From NCBI GenBank assembly GCA_902545555.1, contig CACCGK010000009.1:1-34827 (forward strand): 34,827 nt of DNA, read 5' to 3'. This DNA comes from an uncultured Pelagibacteraceae bacterium. Lineage in GTDB: Bacteria; Pseudomonadota; Alphaproteobacteria; Pelagibacterales; Pelagibacteraceae. The translations under genes were made by a program, and so were the position numbers. This document shows, piece after piece, positions 16,066 through 24,093 of the stretch; position 1 is the first letter of the stretch; each line of letters begins with the position of its first letter. The notes under the pieces were generated by a model. It was given only the letters and a program-made list of their open reading frames with translations. It did no database searches and had not been told where the DNA came from.

Positions 16066-17293
16066 GTGAAAAAATAAGTGCAAATGATAGATAAGGTATT
16101 AACTCAAGATAATTTCTTTTAAACTCTACCTCATTTAAATTTGAAAATATTTTCTTTTTAATATTATCTAAATTATAATTTTTCGAGTTTATAAATCTAT
16201 AATCAAAATTATTATCCAGTAAATTAAGTTTATCTCTTATTTGCGACACATGCATAATTTTTTCAATAAATACTTTCGAAAAGCCATTTTGTATAATTTT
16301 ATAATAGTTTTTAAAATTGTAATTTTCATACACTATCCATCTGGTAATTAATTCTTCGAATAAAGAATTTTTTTTCACATATGTTTCAGACTTAAAACTT
16401 AATTTTTTTTTTGCTTCTTTAATTAAATTATCAAATTCTGTATCATCATCAGATACAGAGATATCAAATACATTAATTGAATTTAATTTTAAATAAATGT
16501 TGAACAATTTTTTGATTATTTCTTCTGTTATTGTGGGACATGAAACCTTTATTTCTCCCACAAAATAAAAAGGGCACTTTAAATAATTTACTAATTCATC
16601 TATATCATTTTTAGAAAAATATTCCTCAGTGTTCATATTAATATTTTTTTTATTGTCATAAATTAAAATTCTTACAAAATCCAAAAATCTCGAATGTAAA
16701 TCCCTTATCATATTGATCTCTGAAATATGATTTGCGTAAGATAATTCTGTAGGAATTTCAGTATCTAAACTTCTTAAATTCTGAAAATACTTATCAACTT
16801 CAGTATCAATAATATATTTATAATAATCTAAAAAAATAACTTTGTGATTTTTCTCTGACAGAAATAAATTTATTGTTACTTTATCAATATGCTCTGGCAT
16901 TAAAAAGTATGCTCCCTCTAAACTGACATTGTTTATAATTTTTTCTAATTTTTTAAATTCCTCTTCATTTAGTTTTTTAAAATTTTTATATTCATATTTG
17001 TAATTTTTATTAGTTTGAGCGAATCTTATAATATTTGAAAATATTTGCTTAGCGTGGTGTTCAAACGCATTATGTTTTATTATTTTTGAAGAATATAATT
17101 TCTCATAAAGATCCATACCCTCTTTAAGTTGTTTATAATCTTTAAAAGATTCAAGTATTATATTGCCAGACAATTTATTGTGTACAAATTTATATTGATA
17201 AATTTTTCCTGAAAAAAATAAAAAATAAATAATTACAAAAGAAGTTGTTAAAGTAAGAATATACCAAAAAAAATTTTTTTTATTAATATTCAT
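16025..17293 (-). CDS. Bitopic membrane protein, Wzz-like topology, copy B (long form)
   Basis: A 422-residue protein with a membrane helix near residues 9-27 and another near 396-416 enclosing a long, charged, mostly helical soluble domain. SVSLEGAYFLMPEHIDKVTI (123-142) matches the corresponding part of the 246-residue protein at 12418, and both sit convergently against a Wzy-like gene. Wzz-type co-polymerases have this two-helix layout, with the bulk of the protein in the periplasm controlling glycan chain length. The extra 170 residues follow the shared block. No ATPase or tyrosine-kinase domain is present. It is the last gene of a leftward operon after the methyltransferase (24-base gap), and its end is antisense to the last 41 bases of Wzy-like gene B. 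The assignment is tentative. Confidence 0.62.
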   Translation of the reverse strand: MNINKKNFFWYILTLTTSFVIIYFLFFSGKIYQYKFVHNKLSGNIILESFKDYKQLKEGMDLYEKLYSSKIIKHNAFEHHAKQIFSNIIRFAQTNKNYKYEYKNFKKLNEEEFKKLEKIINNVSLEGAYFLMPEHIDKVTINLFLSEKNHKVIFLDYYKYIIDTEVDKYFQNLRSLDTEIPTELSYANHISEINMIRDLHSRFLDFVRILIYDNKKNINMNTEEYFSKNDIDELVNYLKCPFYFVGEIKVSCPTITEEIIKKLFNIYLKLNSINVFDISVSDDDTEFDNLIKEAKKKLSFKSETYVKKNSLFEELITRWIVYENYNFKNYYKIIQNGFSKVFIEKIMHVSQIRDKLNLLDNNFDYRFINSKNYNLDNIKKKIFSNLNEVEFKRNYLELIPYLSFALIFSLISHIVYRSFSDK

Positions 17294-17317
17294 ATTTAAT
17301 TTGAAAATAAAATATAT

Positions 17318-18199
17318 TCATATCTTATAGCAATTTAATTTCTCATTAAATTTTTTTATTTTAATTGATTTATTTTTTAAAAAATTTGATATGGCTTTGT
17401 AATCATAAGGTTTATCATATTTTGCCAATAAACCATCCAGTGTATCCATTATTGCCCACTCCTCTAGCTGTTTATTATTTAAGGGTAACTTACCTTTATA
17501 ATCATATATGGGAAAAACGTAATCCCAAAGAAAATTCAAATTTAAGTTAAAAAAATTATTTAGTTTTCTTCGGTAATATAAAAAACTTTTACAATTTTTA
17601 GATAAAAAATTAAAAAGATTATCATAGGAAACATTGAAAATTTTAATAATGTGTCGCCACAAATATTTAGAATTAAGAGGGCCAAGCATTGGGGGTTTAT
17701 ATATATCAAAATAAATACGACCTGATTTATTTAAAAGTTTTTTCATTTGAATTATAGATTCAAGTGGTTTTGGAGTATGCTGGAGAACTCCTCTACAAAC
17801 AATCACATCAAATTTTATTTTTAATTTAAATAAGTTGCTAAAATTATCTTTTACTGCAATTACATTTTTTTTACTTTTATAATGATTGTAAAAAATTGCA
17901 TCTGATAGATCGACTAAAAATAATTTTTTTGAATATTTTTGCAAATATTCAGAAAACCTCCCTGGACCACATCCTATTTCAAGGACCAACTTATCTTTAA
18001 AACTTTTGATTTCATGAAATGTTATATCTTCAATAAACTTTTTAGAAATTCTACTTTTATTATATTGATCTATTTGAGTTCTTGAAAAATCTCTCCATTG
18101 ATATCCAAAATTTCTAGCATAATTGTTTACTTTTTGTTTAGGGACATAAACTCCATTAATATAATTATATAAACTTTTAATTTTAGTTGAATACTGCAC
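17318..18199 (-). CDS. Class I SAM-dependent methyltransferase
   Basis: A 293-residue Rossmann methyltransferase. Motif I is VLEIGCGPGRFSEYL (72-86), followed by the acidic strand end LVDLSD (95-100), FDVIVCRGVLQHTPKP (motif IV region), and a post-IV helix with LLNKSGRIYFDIY. The N-terminal NFGYQWRDFSRTQIDQY is a segment commonly seen in glycan-cluster methyltransferases. It is more likely an O- or N-methyltransferase acting on a sugar or lipid-linked glycan than the C-methyltransferase type, which is encoded at 21700. It lies between rfbF (13-base gap upstream) and the Wzz-like gene (24-base gap downstream) on the same strand, so it is probably co-transcribed with them. Substrate unknown. 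Confidence 0.83.
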   Translation of the reverse strand: MQYSTKIKSLYNYINGVYVPKQKVNNYARNFGYQWRDFSRTQIDQYNKSRISKKFIEDITFHEIKSFKDKLVLEIGCGPGRFSEYLQKYSKKLFLVDLSDAIFYNHYKSKKNVIAVKDNFSNLFKLKIKFDVIVCRGVLQHTPKPLESIIQMKKLLNKSGRIYFDIYKPPMLGPLNSKYLWRHIIKIFNVSYDNLFNFLSKNCKSFLYYRRKLNNFFNLNLNFLWDYVFPIYDYKGKLPLNNKQLEEWAIMDTLDGLLAKYDKPYDYKAISNFLKNKSIKIKKFNEKLNCYKI

Positions 18200-18212
18200 A
18201 ATTTAATTAATA

Positions 18213-18929
18213 TTAACTAATTGATTTTCTTTTTTTAAAAAATTTGCAAAGCAAATCATAATCTTTTTTATTATCACAACATTGCCAAAAACCTTTGTGC
18301 TTGTAAGAAACTAAATGTTTCATTTTTACTAATTTTTCTAAAGGTTTTTTTTCAAGAACTATATTTTTTTTTTTTTCAATTAAATCAAAAATTTTTATAT
18401 CAAATATGAAAAAACCAGCATTGATCCAACCTTTATCTTTTTTAAACTTTTCTTTAAAGCTCGTAACATAATCATTTCTATCTGTTTGAATGATTCCAAA
18501 TCTGTTTGGAGGCCTCACTGTTGTTACCAGTCCTATTTTTTTCTTTTTTTTAAAAAGATTTAATGCCTTTTTAATATTACAATTAGATAACCCATCTCCA
18601 TATGTTAAATAAAAATATTTGAAATTGTTGTTTTGTTCCAAGTATTTTTTTGCTTTTAAAACTCTACTTCCAGTCTCTGTGTTTAACCCTGTATTTAAAA
18701 CTTTTATATTCCATTTACTGTAATGAGATTTTTTAAATTCTTTATTAAATAATTTATGCTTGTAGCCTGATAATACTATAAAATCTTTAAGATTAAAATT
18801 GCTGTAATGTTTCATTATGTACCAAATCAACGGCCTACGTGCGATGTTAATTAATGGTTTTGGTTGCTTGATTGTTTTTTCAGAGAACCTGGTTCCCTTA
18901 CCACCTGCAAGTATAAGTACTTTAGTCAT
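18213..18929 (-). CDS. rfbF: Glucose-1-phosphate cytidylyltransferase
   Basis: Makes CDP-glucose from CTP and glucose 1-phosphate, the first step to CDP-deoxyhexoses. The 238-residue protein opens with VLILAGGKGTRFSEKTIKQPKP: the nucleotidyltransferase GGxGTR at 9-14 followed by the FSEETxxxPKP form specific to RfbF rather than RmlA or GalU. Further family landmarks are YLTYGDGLSNCNIKKAL, TTVRPPNRFGII, FKEK, GWINAGFFIFD, and the C-terminal GFWQCCDNKKDYD matching RfbF GFWQxxDTxRD. It is shorter than the usual 257 residues because a loop between the second and third strands is missing. It is divergent from the RmlC-like gene with 45 bases between. Its natural partner RfbG is at 305-1352 and is frameshifted. 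Confidence 0.92.
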   Translation of the reverse strand: MTKVLILAGGKGTRFSEKTIKQPKPLINIARRPLIWYIMKHYSNFNLKDFIVLSGYKHKLFNKEFKKSHYSKWNIKVLNTGLNTETGSRVLKAKKYLEQNNNFKYFYLTYGDGLSNCNIKKALNLFKKKKKIGLVTTVRPPNRFGIIQTDRNDYVTSFKEKFKKDKGWINAGFFIFDIKIFDLIEKKKNIVLEKKPLEKLVKMKHLVSYKHKGFWQCCDNKKDYDLLCKFFKKRKSIS

Positions 18930-18974
18930 TTTTTATATTTTATTTATACATCTTCTATTATAAGAATCAAAATA

Positions 18975-19514
18975 ATGAAAATAAAAAAGCTAAATATTCA
19001 TGATGCTTTTGAATTTATTTTTCCAGTAAACAAAGATCATAGAGGATTGTTTTTTAGAACATTTTGTAAAAAAACTCTCAAAGAGTTTAAGATTAATTTT
19101 TCGACTGTACAACAAAGCATATGTTATAATTATAAGAAGGGAACTGTTCGTGGTATGCACTGGCAAACTGGTAAGGATTCCGAAAGAAAAATTGTAAGAG
19201 CGATTAGCGGCAAAGTTTATGATGTAATTATAGATATGAGGAAAAATTCCAAAACTTATCTTAAATGGGACTCTGTAATATTATCTGAAAGAAAAAAAAA
19301 TGCATTATATGTTCCGCCTAATTGCGCACATGGATACATGACATTAGAAAAAAATTCCAATCTCATTTATTTGATTGATAATTACTTTAATAAAAAAACA
19401 ATAAAAATGTTTTACAAGGATAAATCGTTAAAAATAAAATGGCCAAAAATCAAAAAAATAACCATAGCCGAAGCAGATCTAAACGCACCAGAGTTAAAAA
19501 ATATAAAATTTTAA
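18975..19514 (+). CDS. dTDP/CDP-4-keto-6-deoxyhexose 3,5-epimerase-like (RmlC family)
   Basis: A 179-residue cupin epimerase. DHRGLFFRTF near 21-30, SICYNYKKGTVRGMHWQ with catalytic His62, KIVRAISGKVYDVIIDMR, and VPPNCAHGYMTL are the RmlC landmarks. The frame is open further upstream to 18864, but that extension overlaps the divergent rfbF gene and lacks family similarity. The ATG at 18975 gives the normal N-terminus (MKIKKLNIHDAFEF) and the usual family length, so I chose it. RfbF diverges immediately and no dTDP-glucose genes (rmlA/rmlB) are visible, so the likely substrate is a CDP-4-keto-6-deoxysugar. That follows from context only. The last 76 bases overlap the next gene. Confidence 0.88.
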   Translation: MKIKKLNIHDAFEFIFPVNKDHRGLFFRTFCKKTLKEFKINFSTVQQSICYNYKKGTVRGMHWQTGKDSERKIVRAISGKVYDVIIDMRKNSKTYLKWDSVILSERKKNALYVPPNCAHGYMTLEKNSNLIYLIDNYFNKKTIKMFYKDKSLKIKWPKIKKITIAEADLNAPELKNIKF

Positions 19515-20383
19515 TTACAGGATCTGAAGGTTTTATTGGTTCTGCAATTACTAGAGAACTCATAAAAAAAAATTTTGAAATTTATGGAATTGGAAGAAAA
19601 AGAAGAAATGTTAAAAAATATAAATATTTTAAAATAGACTTAACAAAAAAAAAGATATTAGAAAATTTTTTTAATAAAAATAACTTTGACTCAGTAATTC
19701 ATACTGCTTGGATTACAAATCCACTTACAATGCGTAATTCTGAATTAAATAAAAATTGGCTTCAAGTATCAAAAAATATTTTAAATTGCCATTTAAAAAA
19801 TAAAGGAAAGAATTTTTACTGTATTGGTACAAGTGATGAATATTATAGACAAAAAAATAAAAAAAATAAATGTATAGAAAATAAATCTAAAATAATAAAT
19901 TTAAATTCCTACGCAAAAAATAAAATTTTATTTTATAAATATTTGAAAAAGTCAAAAATAAATCATGTATGGTTTAGAGTGTTTTGGCTATTTGGAAATA
20001 AAGAAAATAGAAAAAGATTTTTTCCTCAAGTAATTAGTAGACTCTCAAAGAATAAAAATACAGAAATTAAAAATCCTGAAATTGGTCTTGACTATACAAG
20101 TGTAGATGATGCAGCAAAAATGATTGTAAAAGTAATCTCTAAAAAGAACTCAAATGGGATTTATAATATCTGCTCAGGTGATTACAAAAATTTGGGAAAA
20201 ATTGCACAATTTATTGCAAAAATATTGAATAAAAAAAAATATTTAAAATTCAGAGAAAGTAAAATTAAAACAAAAATTTACGGTTGTATTAAAAAATTAA
20301 AAAAAGATAAATTTTATAATAAAAGCAATTTTCACTTAAAACTTAGAAAATTCGTCCTAAATTATTCCAAAATTACATCTTAA
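19439..20383 (+). CDS. NAD-dependent epimerase/dehydratase (extended SDR), sugar 4-reductase candidate
   Basis: A 314-residue SDR with NAD-binding TGSEGFIG (27-34), a GTSDEYY block, catalytic Tyr158/Lys162 in YAKNK, and FRVFWLFG. It resembles nucleotide-sugar 4-ketoreductases and epimerases, and it could be the last step after the RmlC-like epimerase. The only canonical start before the Rossmann motif is the ATG at 19439, inside the RmlC-like gene. This gives a 76-base overlap and a basic 22-residue leader (MAKNQKNNHSRSRSKR and so on) not expected in the family. A non-standard start closer to residue 20 remains possible. The 3' end overlaps the convergent dehydrogenase gene by 11 bases. Confidence 0.82.
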   Translation: MAKNQKNNHSRSRSKRTRVKKYKILITGSEGFIGSAITRELIKKNFEIYGIGRKRRNVKKYKYFKIDLTKKKILENFFNKNNFDSVIHTAWITNPLTMRNSELNKNWLQVSKNILNCHLKNKGKNFYCIGTSDEYYRQKNKKNKCIENKSKIINLNSYAKNKILFYKYLKKSKINHVWFRVFWLFGNKENRKRFFPQVISRLSKNKNTEIKNPEIGLDYTSVDDAAKMIVKVISKKNSNGIYNICSGDYKNLGKIAQFIAKILNKKKYLKFRESKIKTKIYGCIKKLKKDKFYNKSNFHLKLRKFVLNYSKITS

Positions 20384-21674
20384 TAACATTTTTTCCATTT
20401 AATCTTCCCCTTGTATCAATTATTTTTTTAGAATACTTTTTTAGTAAGTTATAATTTATATAATCATGATCAGTTAACAAAACTACTAAATTATATTTTT
20501 TTAAATTTTTGTAATCTAATTTTCTACTCTTCATATTCGTTAATTTTGGATAATGTCTATTTTCTGTGATATTTTTTATAAAATTATCATGAAAATCTAC
20601 TTTTACTTTTTTTCTAATTAATTTATTTAAAATATATAAACTAGGACTTTCTCTATAATCATCGATATTTTTTTTATAAGCTAAGCCTATTAGTAATATT
20701 TTAAATTTTTTTTTACTTTTTTTAAAATTTAGAATTTCATTTATAATCTTATCAGGGACACTTGAATTAATTTTTTCAGCTAAAGATATAAATTTACAAT
20801 CATATCCGACTTTCTTACATTTCCATGATAAATAAATTGGATCTATCGGTATACAATGGCCACCTAATCCAGGGCCTGGATAAAAAGGCATAAATCCAAA
20901 TGGTTTTGTTGAAGAAGCCTTGATCACATCCCAAATATCAATGTTCAATTTTTTAAGTCCAAATTTTAATTCGTTCACTAAAGCTATATTAATGGCTCTA
21001 AAAATATTTTCATAAATTTTAGTAGCTTCAGCGGTTTCTAAATTTTTGACAGGAATTATTTTTTTAAAAACGCTTCCATAGAACAATTCACCAAGTATTT
21101 TAGATTTATTATTAGAAGCACCAATTACCTTTGGTATATCTATGGTTTGAAATTTTTTATTTCCAGGATCCTCTCTTTCAGGAGAATAACTTAAATAATA
21201 ATCTATACCTTCTGTTAATTTCTGTTTTTTTAATTTGTCTATTATTAAATCTTTACAAGTACCCGGGTAAGTAGTTGACTCAAGTATAATCTTCTTGCCT
21301 GGTTTAAAATATTTAAATACTAGGTCAACTGAATTTTTGATATAAGTTAAGTCTGGTTTTTTATTTTTTGTAAGAGGTGTTGGAACACATAAAATAATTA
21401 TATCTATTGACTTAAGAAAATTAAATTGACCGATCGGTATAAATAATTTTTTTTTAATTAATTTTTTTATTCTAAGACTGCTTACATGTTTTATGTAACT
21501 TTTAAATTTATATAAAGAATTAATTTTATTTATATCTTTGTCAAATCCATAAACTTTGTATCCCCTTTCTGAAATTGTTAATGAAAGAGGTAATCCTACA
21601 TAACCCAGTCCTATAACACCTATTTTAATATTTTTACTTTGTATTTTCTTTTTTAGTTTTATATAAGAGTTCAA
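20373..21674 (-). CDS. wbpA: UDP-N-acetylglucosamine/mannosamine 6-dehydrogenase (WbpA/TviB type)
   Basis: A 433-residue NAD-dependent four-electron dehydrogenase producing a UDP-HexNAc uronic acid. Landmarks: IGVIGLGYVGLPL (18-30), LCVPTPLTKNKKPDL (96-109), ESTTYPGT, SYSPEREDPGN, ETAEATKIYENIFRA, and PFGFMPFYPGPGLGGHCIPIDP with catalytic Cys274. The C-terminal nucleotide-binding domain opens ILLIGLAYKKNIDDYRES. The combination EREDPGN and FMPFYPGPGLGGHCIPIDP is characteristic of WbpA-type UDP-GlcNAc dehydrogenases. It stands alone on the minus strand, divergent from the C-methyltransferase (25 bases apart) and convergent with the SDR, so it has its own promoter. The product feeds aminouronic-acid synthesis. 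Confidence 0.93.
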   Translation of the reverse strand: MNSYIKLKKKIQSKNIKIGVIGLGYVGLPLSLTISERGYKVYGFDKDINKINSLYKFKSYIKHVSSLRIKKLIKKKLFIPIGQFNFLKSIDIIILCVPTPLTKNKKPDLTYIKNSVDLVFKYFKPGKKIILESTTYPGTCKDLIIDKLKKQKLTEGIDYYLSYSPEREDPGNKKFQTIDIPKVIGASNNKSKILGELFYGSVFKKIIPVKNLETAEATKIYENIFRAINIALVNELKFGLKKLNIDIWDVIKASSTKPFGFMPFYPGPGLGGHCIPIDPIYLSWKCKKVGYDCKFISLAEKINSSVPDKIINEILNFKKSKKKFKILLIGLAYKKNIDDYRESPSLYILNKLIRKKVKVDFHDNFIKNITENRHYPKLTNMKSRKLDYKNLKKYNLVVLLTDHDYINYNLLKKYSKKIIDTRGRLNGKNVIKM

Positions 21675-21699
21675 AATATTATCTCCTTATTAAAATAAT

Positions 21700-22926
21700 A
21701 TGATTAAATGTAAATTTTGTAAGTCCAGCAAATTAAAAAAAATTTTAAGTTTAGGTTATACACCTTTAGCTAACTCTTATGTAGTTAAATATCAACATTT
21801 TAAGTTTGAAAAATCTTATCCATTAGAGCTTTATTTTTGTAAAAAATGTAAGTTAATACAAGCTCCACACAACATAAGTCCTAACAAAATATTTGTTAAT
21901 TATGATTATTTATCAGGAGTATCAAATACTTGGATAAAACATTGTGAAAAATTTTATTCTAGGGTTGTTAAAAAGTTTAAATTTAACTTTAAAAAAGACT
22001 CTATAGTTGAAATAGCATCAAATGATGGAACACTACTTAAATTTTTCTTAAAAAAAAAATTTAATTGTATAGGAATTGAACCATCTAAATTTGCTGCAAA
22101 AATTGCAAGAAAAAATAAAATTAGAACAGTTAATAGATTTTTAGAACCCAATCTCGCAAAAAATTTTATTAAAAATAATAAAAAAATTTCTTTAATTGTT
22201 GCAAATAACGTTATTGCTCACGTTCTTGATATCAATAATTTTATAAAATCTTTATCTATTCTATGTGATGAAAAAACAATTTTATCAATTGAGTTTCCCC
22301 ATGTAGTAAATTTATTTAAAAAGTTGCAATTTGATACTATCTATCATGAACATCATTACTATTATAGCTTAGAAAGTATTCAGAATGTTCTAAAAAAGTA
22401 TAATCTACAAATTTTTGATATAGATAAATTAAATATTCATGGTGGATCTATAAGAATATTTGCAAAAAAAAATAAAAATACATTAAAGAAGAGTAAAAAA
22501 TTAACTCATGAATTTAAAAAAGAAAAAAAATTAAATTTATACTCAAATAAAAACCTTAAAAAGTTTAATGACTCAGTTAAAAATACGAGAATAAATACTG
22601 TTCAATTTTTAAATAATTTAAAAAAAAAGAATTGTAAAATATCTGCTTATGGTGCGGCTGCAAAAGGAAATACTTTTTTAAATTATTGTAAAATTGATAA
22701 TCAAATAATCGATTTTGCTTATGATAGCAACTCACTTAAACAGGGAAAATATTTACCTGGCTCTAAAATCAAAATACTAAACCCTGCTATGATCAAAAAA
22801 AATAAACCAGATTTTATAGTTATACTGCCTTGGAATATTAAAGATGAAATAATAAAAACTTATAAGTATGTTAAAAAATGGGGTTGTAAATTTATAATTT
22901 TATTACCTAAAATTAAAATATTTTAG
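21700..22926 (+). CDS. SAM-dependent sugar C-methyltransferase with N-terminal zinc finger (TylC3/NovU type)
   Basis: A 408-residue protein of the nucleotide-sugar C-methyltransferase family. The N-terminal zinc-binding domain has Cys4/Cys7 and Cys47/Cys50. It is followed by LGYTPLANSYV, SAM motif I VEIASNDGTLL (103-113), GIEPS, NNVIAHVLDINNF, and the catalytic block YHEHHYYYSLESI with the conserved HEH. The C-terminal domain holds ISAYGAAAKGNTFLNYC and FVVILPWN-like strands. The family methylates C3 or another carbon next to the keto group of NDP-4-keto-6-deoxysugars, as in mycarose and noviose pathways. With RfbF, RfbG and the RmlC-like enzyme in the same island, a CDP-linked branched 6-deoxysugar is the inferred product. 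The GT4 gene follows with a 1-base overlap. Confidence 0.9.
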   Translation: MIKCKFCKSSKLKKILSLGYTPLANSYVVKYQHFKFEKSYPLELYFCKKCKLIQAPHNISPNKIFVNYDYLSGVSNTWIKHCEKFYSRVVKKFKFNFKKDSIVEIASNDGTLLKFFLKKKFNCIGIEPSKFAAKIARKNKIRTVNRFLEPNLAKNFIKNNKKISLIVANNVIAHVLDINNFIKSLSILCDEKTILSIEFPHVVNLFKKLQFDTIYHEHHYYYSLESIQNVLKKYNLQIFDIDKLNIHGGSIRIFAKKNKNTLKKSKKLTHEFKKEKKLNLYSNKNLKKFNDSVKNTRINTVQFLNNLKKKNCKISAYGAAAKGNTFLNYCKIDNQIIDFAYDSNSLKQGKYLPGSKIKILNPAMIKKNKPDFIVILPWNIKDEIIKTYKYVKKWGCKFIILLPKIKIF

Positions 22927-24080
22927 TGAAATCAATACTCTACATATCTTACGATAGTATATTGGATGCAATTAGCAAATCTCAAATAATTCCATTATTA
23001 AATAAATATTCATATGAGCATAAAGTTTATTTAATATCAGTAGAAAAAAATTTAGATGAAGCAAAAAAATATAAAAAAAAATTTAAAAATAAAATTCAAT
23101 TTAAATTTTTAAAGTATAAAAAAAATAAACTATTAAAGTTTTTGGATGTATTAGCAAATCAATTTTTGATTTTAAAATTTATAATAATAAATAAAATTGA
23201 TGTTGTTCATGTTAGAAGTTATATGCCTATTTCATTATTAATTTTAACTAAATTATTTAAAAATATTAAAATTATATTCGATATTAGGGGATTTTGGTTT
23301 GACGAAAAATATGAGGCAGGTCATATATCAAGAGAAGCATACAATTTTCTTAAATTTTTTGAAAAACCCCTTTTCAAAATTGCAGATATAATTGTAACAT
23401 TATCTGCTGTATCAAAAAAAATAATAATTAAAAAATTTAATATTAAAGCACATAATATTTATGTGATACCTACTTTTACGAATTTCACTAATTTTATAAA
23501 TACGAATAAAACTACAAATAAAAAAAAGATTACATTTGGATATATCGGAAATTTAAGGATGAACTATGAGTTTTACAAAGTAATTAAATTTTTAAATATT
23601 TATAATCAAATAAACAAAAATTGGAGTTTTTTAATAGCGAGCAATTATAATAAAAAAGATTTAAAATTATTAGGTAATAAATATTTGTTTGATGAAAAAA
23701 AAATTATTATTAAAAATATAAAATATGAAAATATGCATAACTTTTATTCAAATATAGATGTATGTATTTATTTTTTAAATAGCAGGTTTTCTAAAAAGGC
23801 CTCTTGTCCAACAAAACTTGGAGAATTAATTGCAACAAATACACCTTTAATTACAAATCCAAATATTGGAGATATCAATCAAATTATTAAAACACTGAAA
23901 TTAAAAAATTTACTTATAAATAAAATAAACCATTCTAATGTGAAAAAAATTAGTAAACATTTGTTTTTAATTAAAAATAAAAAAATAAAATACAAAGCTA
24001 GATTAAATTTAAGATATTTTTTTGATGAAAATAAAAATATAGAAAAGTATTTGAATATAATAAAAATATTTAATAAATAA
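22926..24080 (+). CDS. Glycosyltransferase family 4
   Basis: A 384-residue GT-B enzyme. The N-terminal half begins SILYISYDSILDAISKSQIIPLL and contains VVHVRSYMPISLLIL and FDIRGFWFDEKYEAG; the second half has ITFGYIGNLRMNYE, YSNIDVCIYFL and CPTKLGELIATNTPLITNPNIGD. The late block (P-T-K-x-x-E-x-x-A-x-x-x-P) is the usual GT4 nucleotide-binding feature. It likely adds a sugar to the lipid-linked intermediate on the cytoplasmic face. The start is GTG at 22926, sharing a base with the C-methyltransferase stop. It is separated from the GT2 gene by 13 bases and is the first glycosyltransferase of the run 22926-27807. Donor sugar unknown. Confidence 0.85.
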   Translation: MKSILYISYDSILDAISKSQIIPLLNKYSYEHKVYLISVEKNLDEAKKYKKKFKNKIQFKFLKYKKNKLLKFLDVLANQFLILKFIIINKIDVVHVRSYMPISLLILTKLFKNIKIIFDIRGFWFDEKYEAGHISREAYNFLKFFEKPLFKIADIIVTLSAVSKKIIIKKFNIKAHNIYVIPTFTNFTNFINTNKTTNKKKITFGYIGNLRMNYEFYKVIKFLNIYNQINKNWSFLIASNYNKKDLKLLGNKYLFDEKKIIIKNIKYENMHNFYSNIDVCIYFLNSRFSKKASCPTKLGELIATNTPLITNPNIGDINQIIKTLKLKNLLINKINHSNVKKISKHLFLIKNKKIKYKARLNLRYFFDENKNIEKYLNIIKIFNK

Positions 24081-24093
24081 CTTAAATTTTAAG

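Noticed and set aside
18864-18974. N-terminal extension of the RmlC-like frame starting at 18864
   Set aside because: It lies on top of the divergent rfbF start and encodes 37 residues with no family similarity. The ATG at 18975 gives the normal RmlC length.
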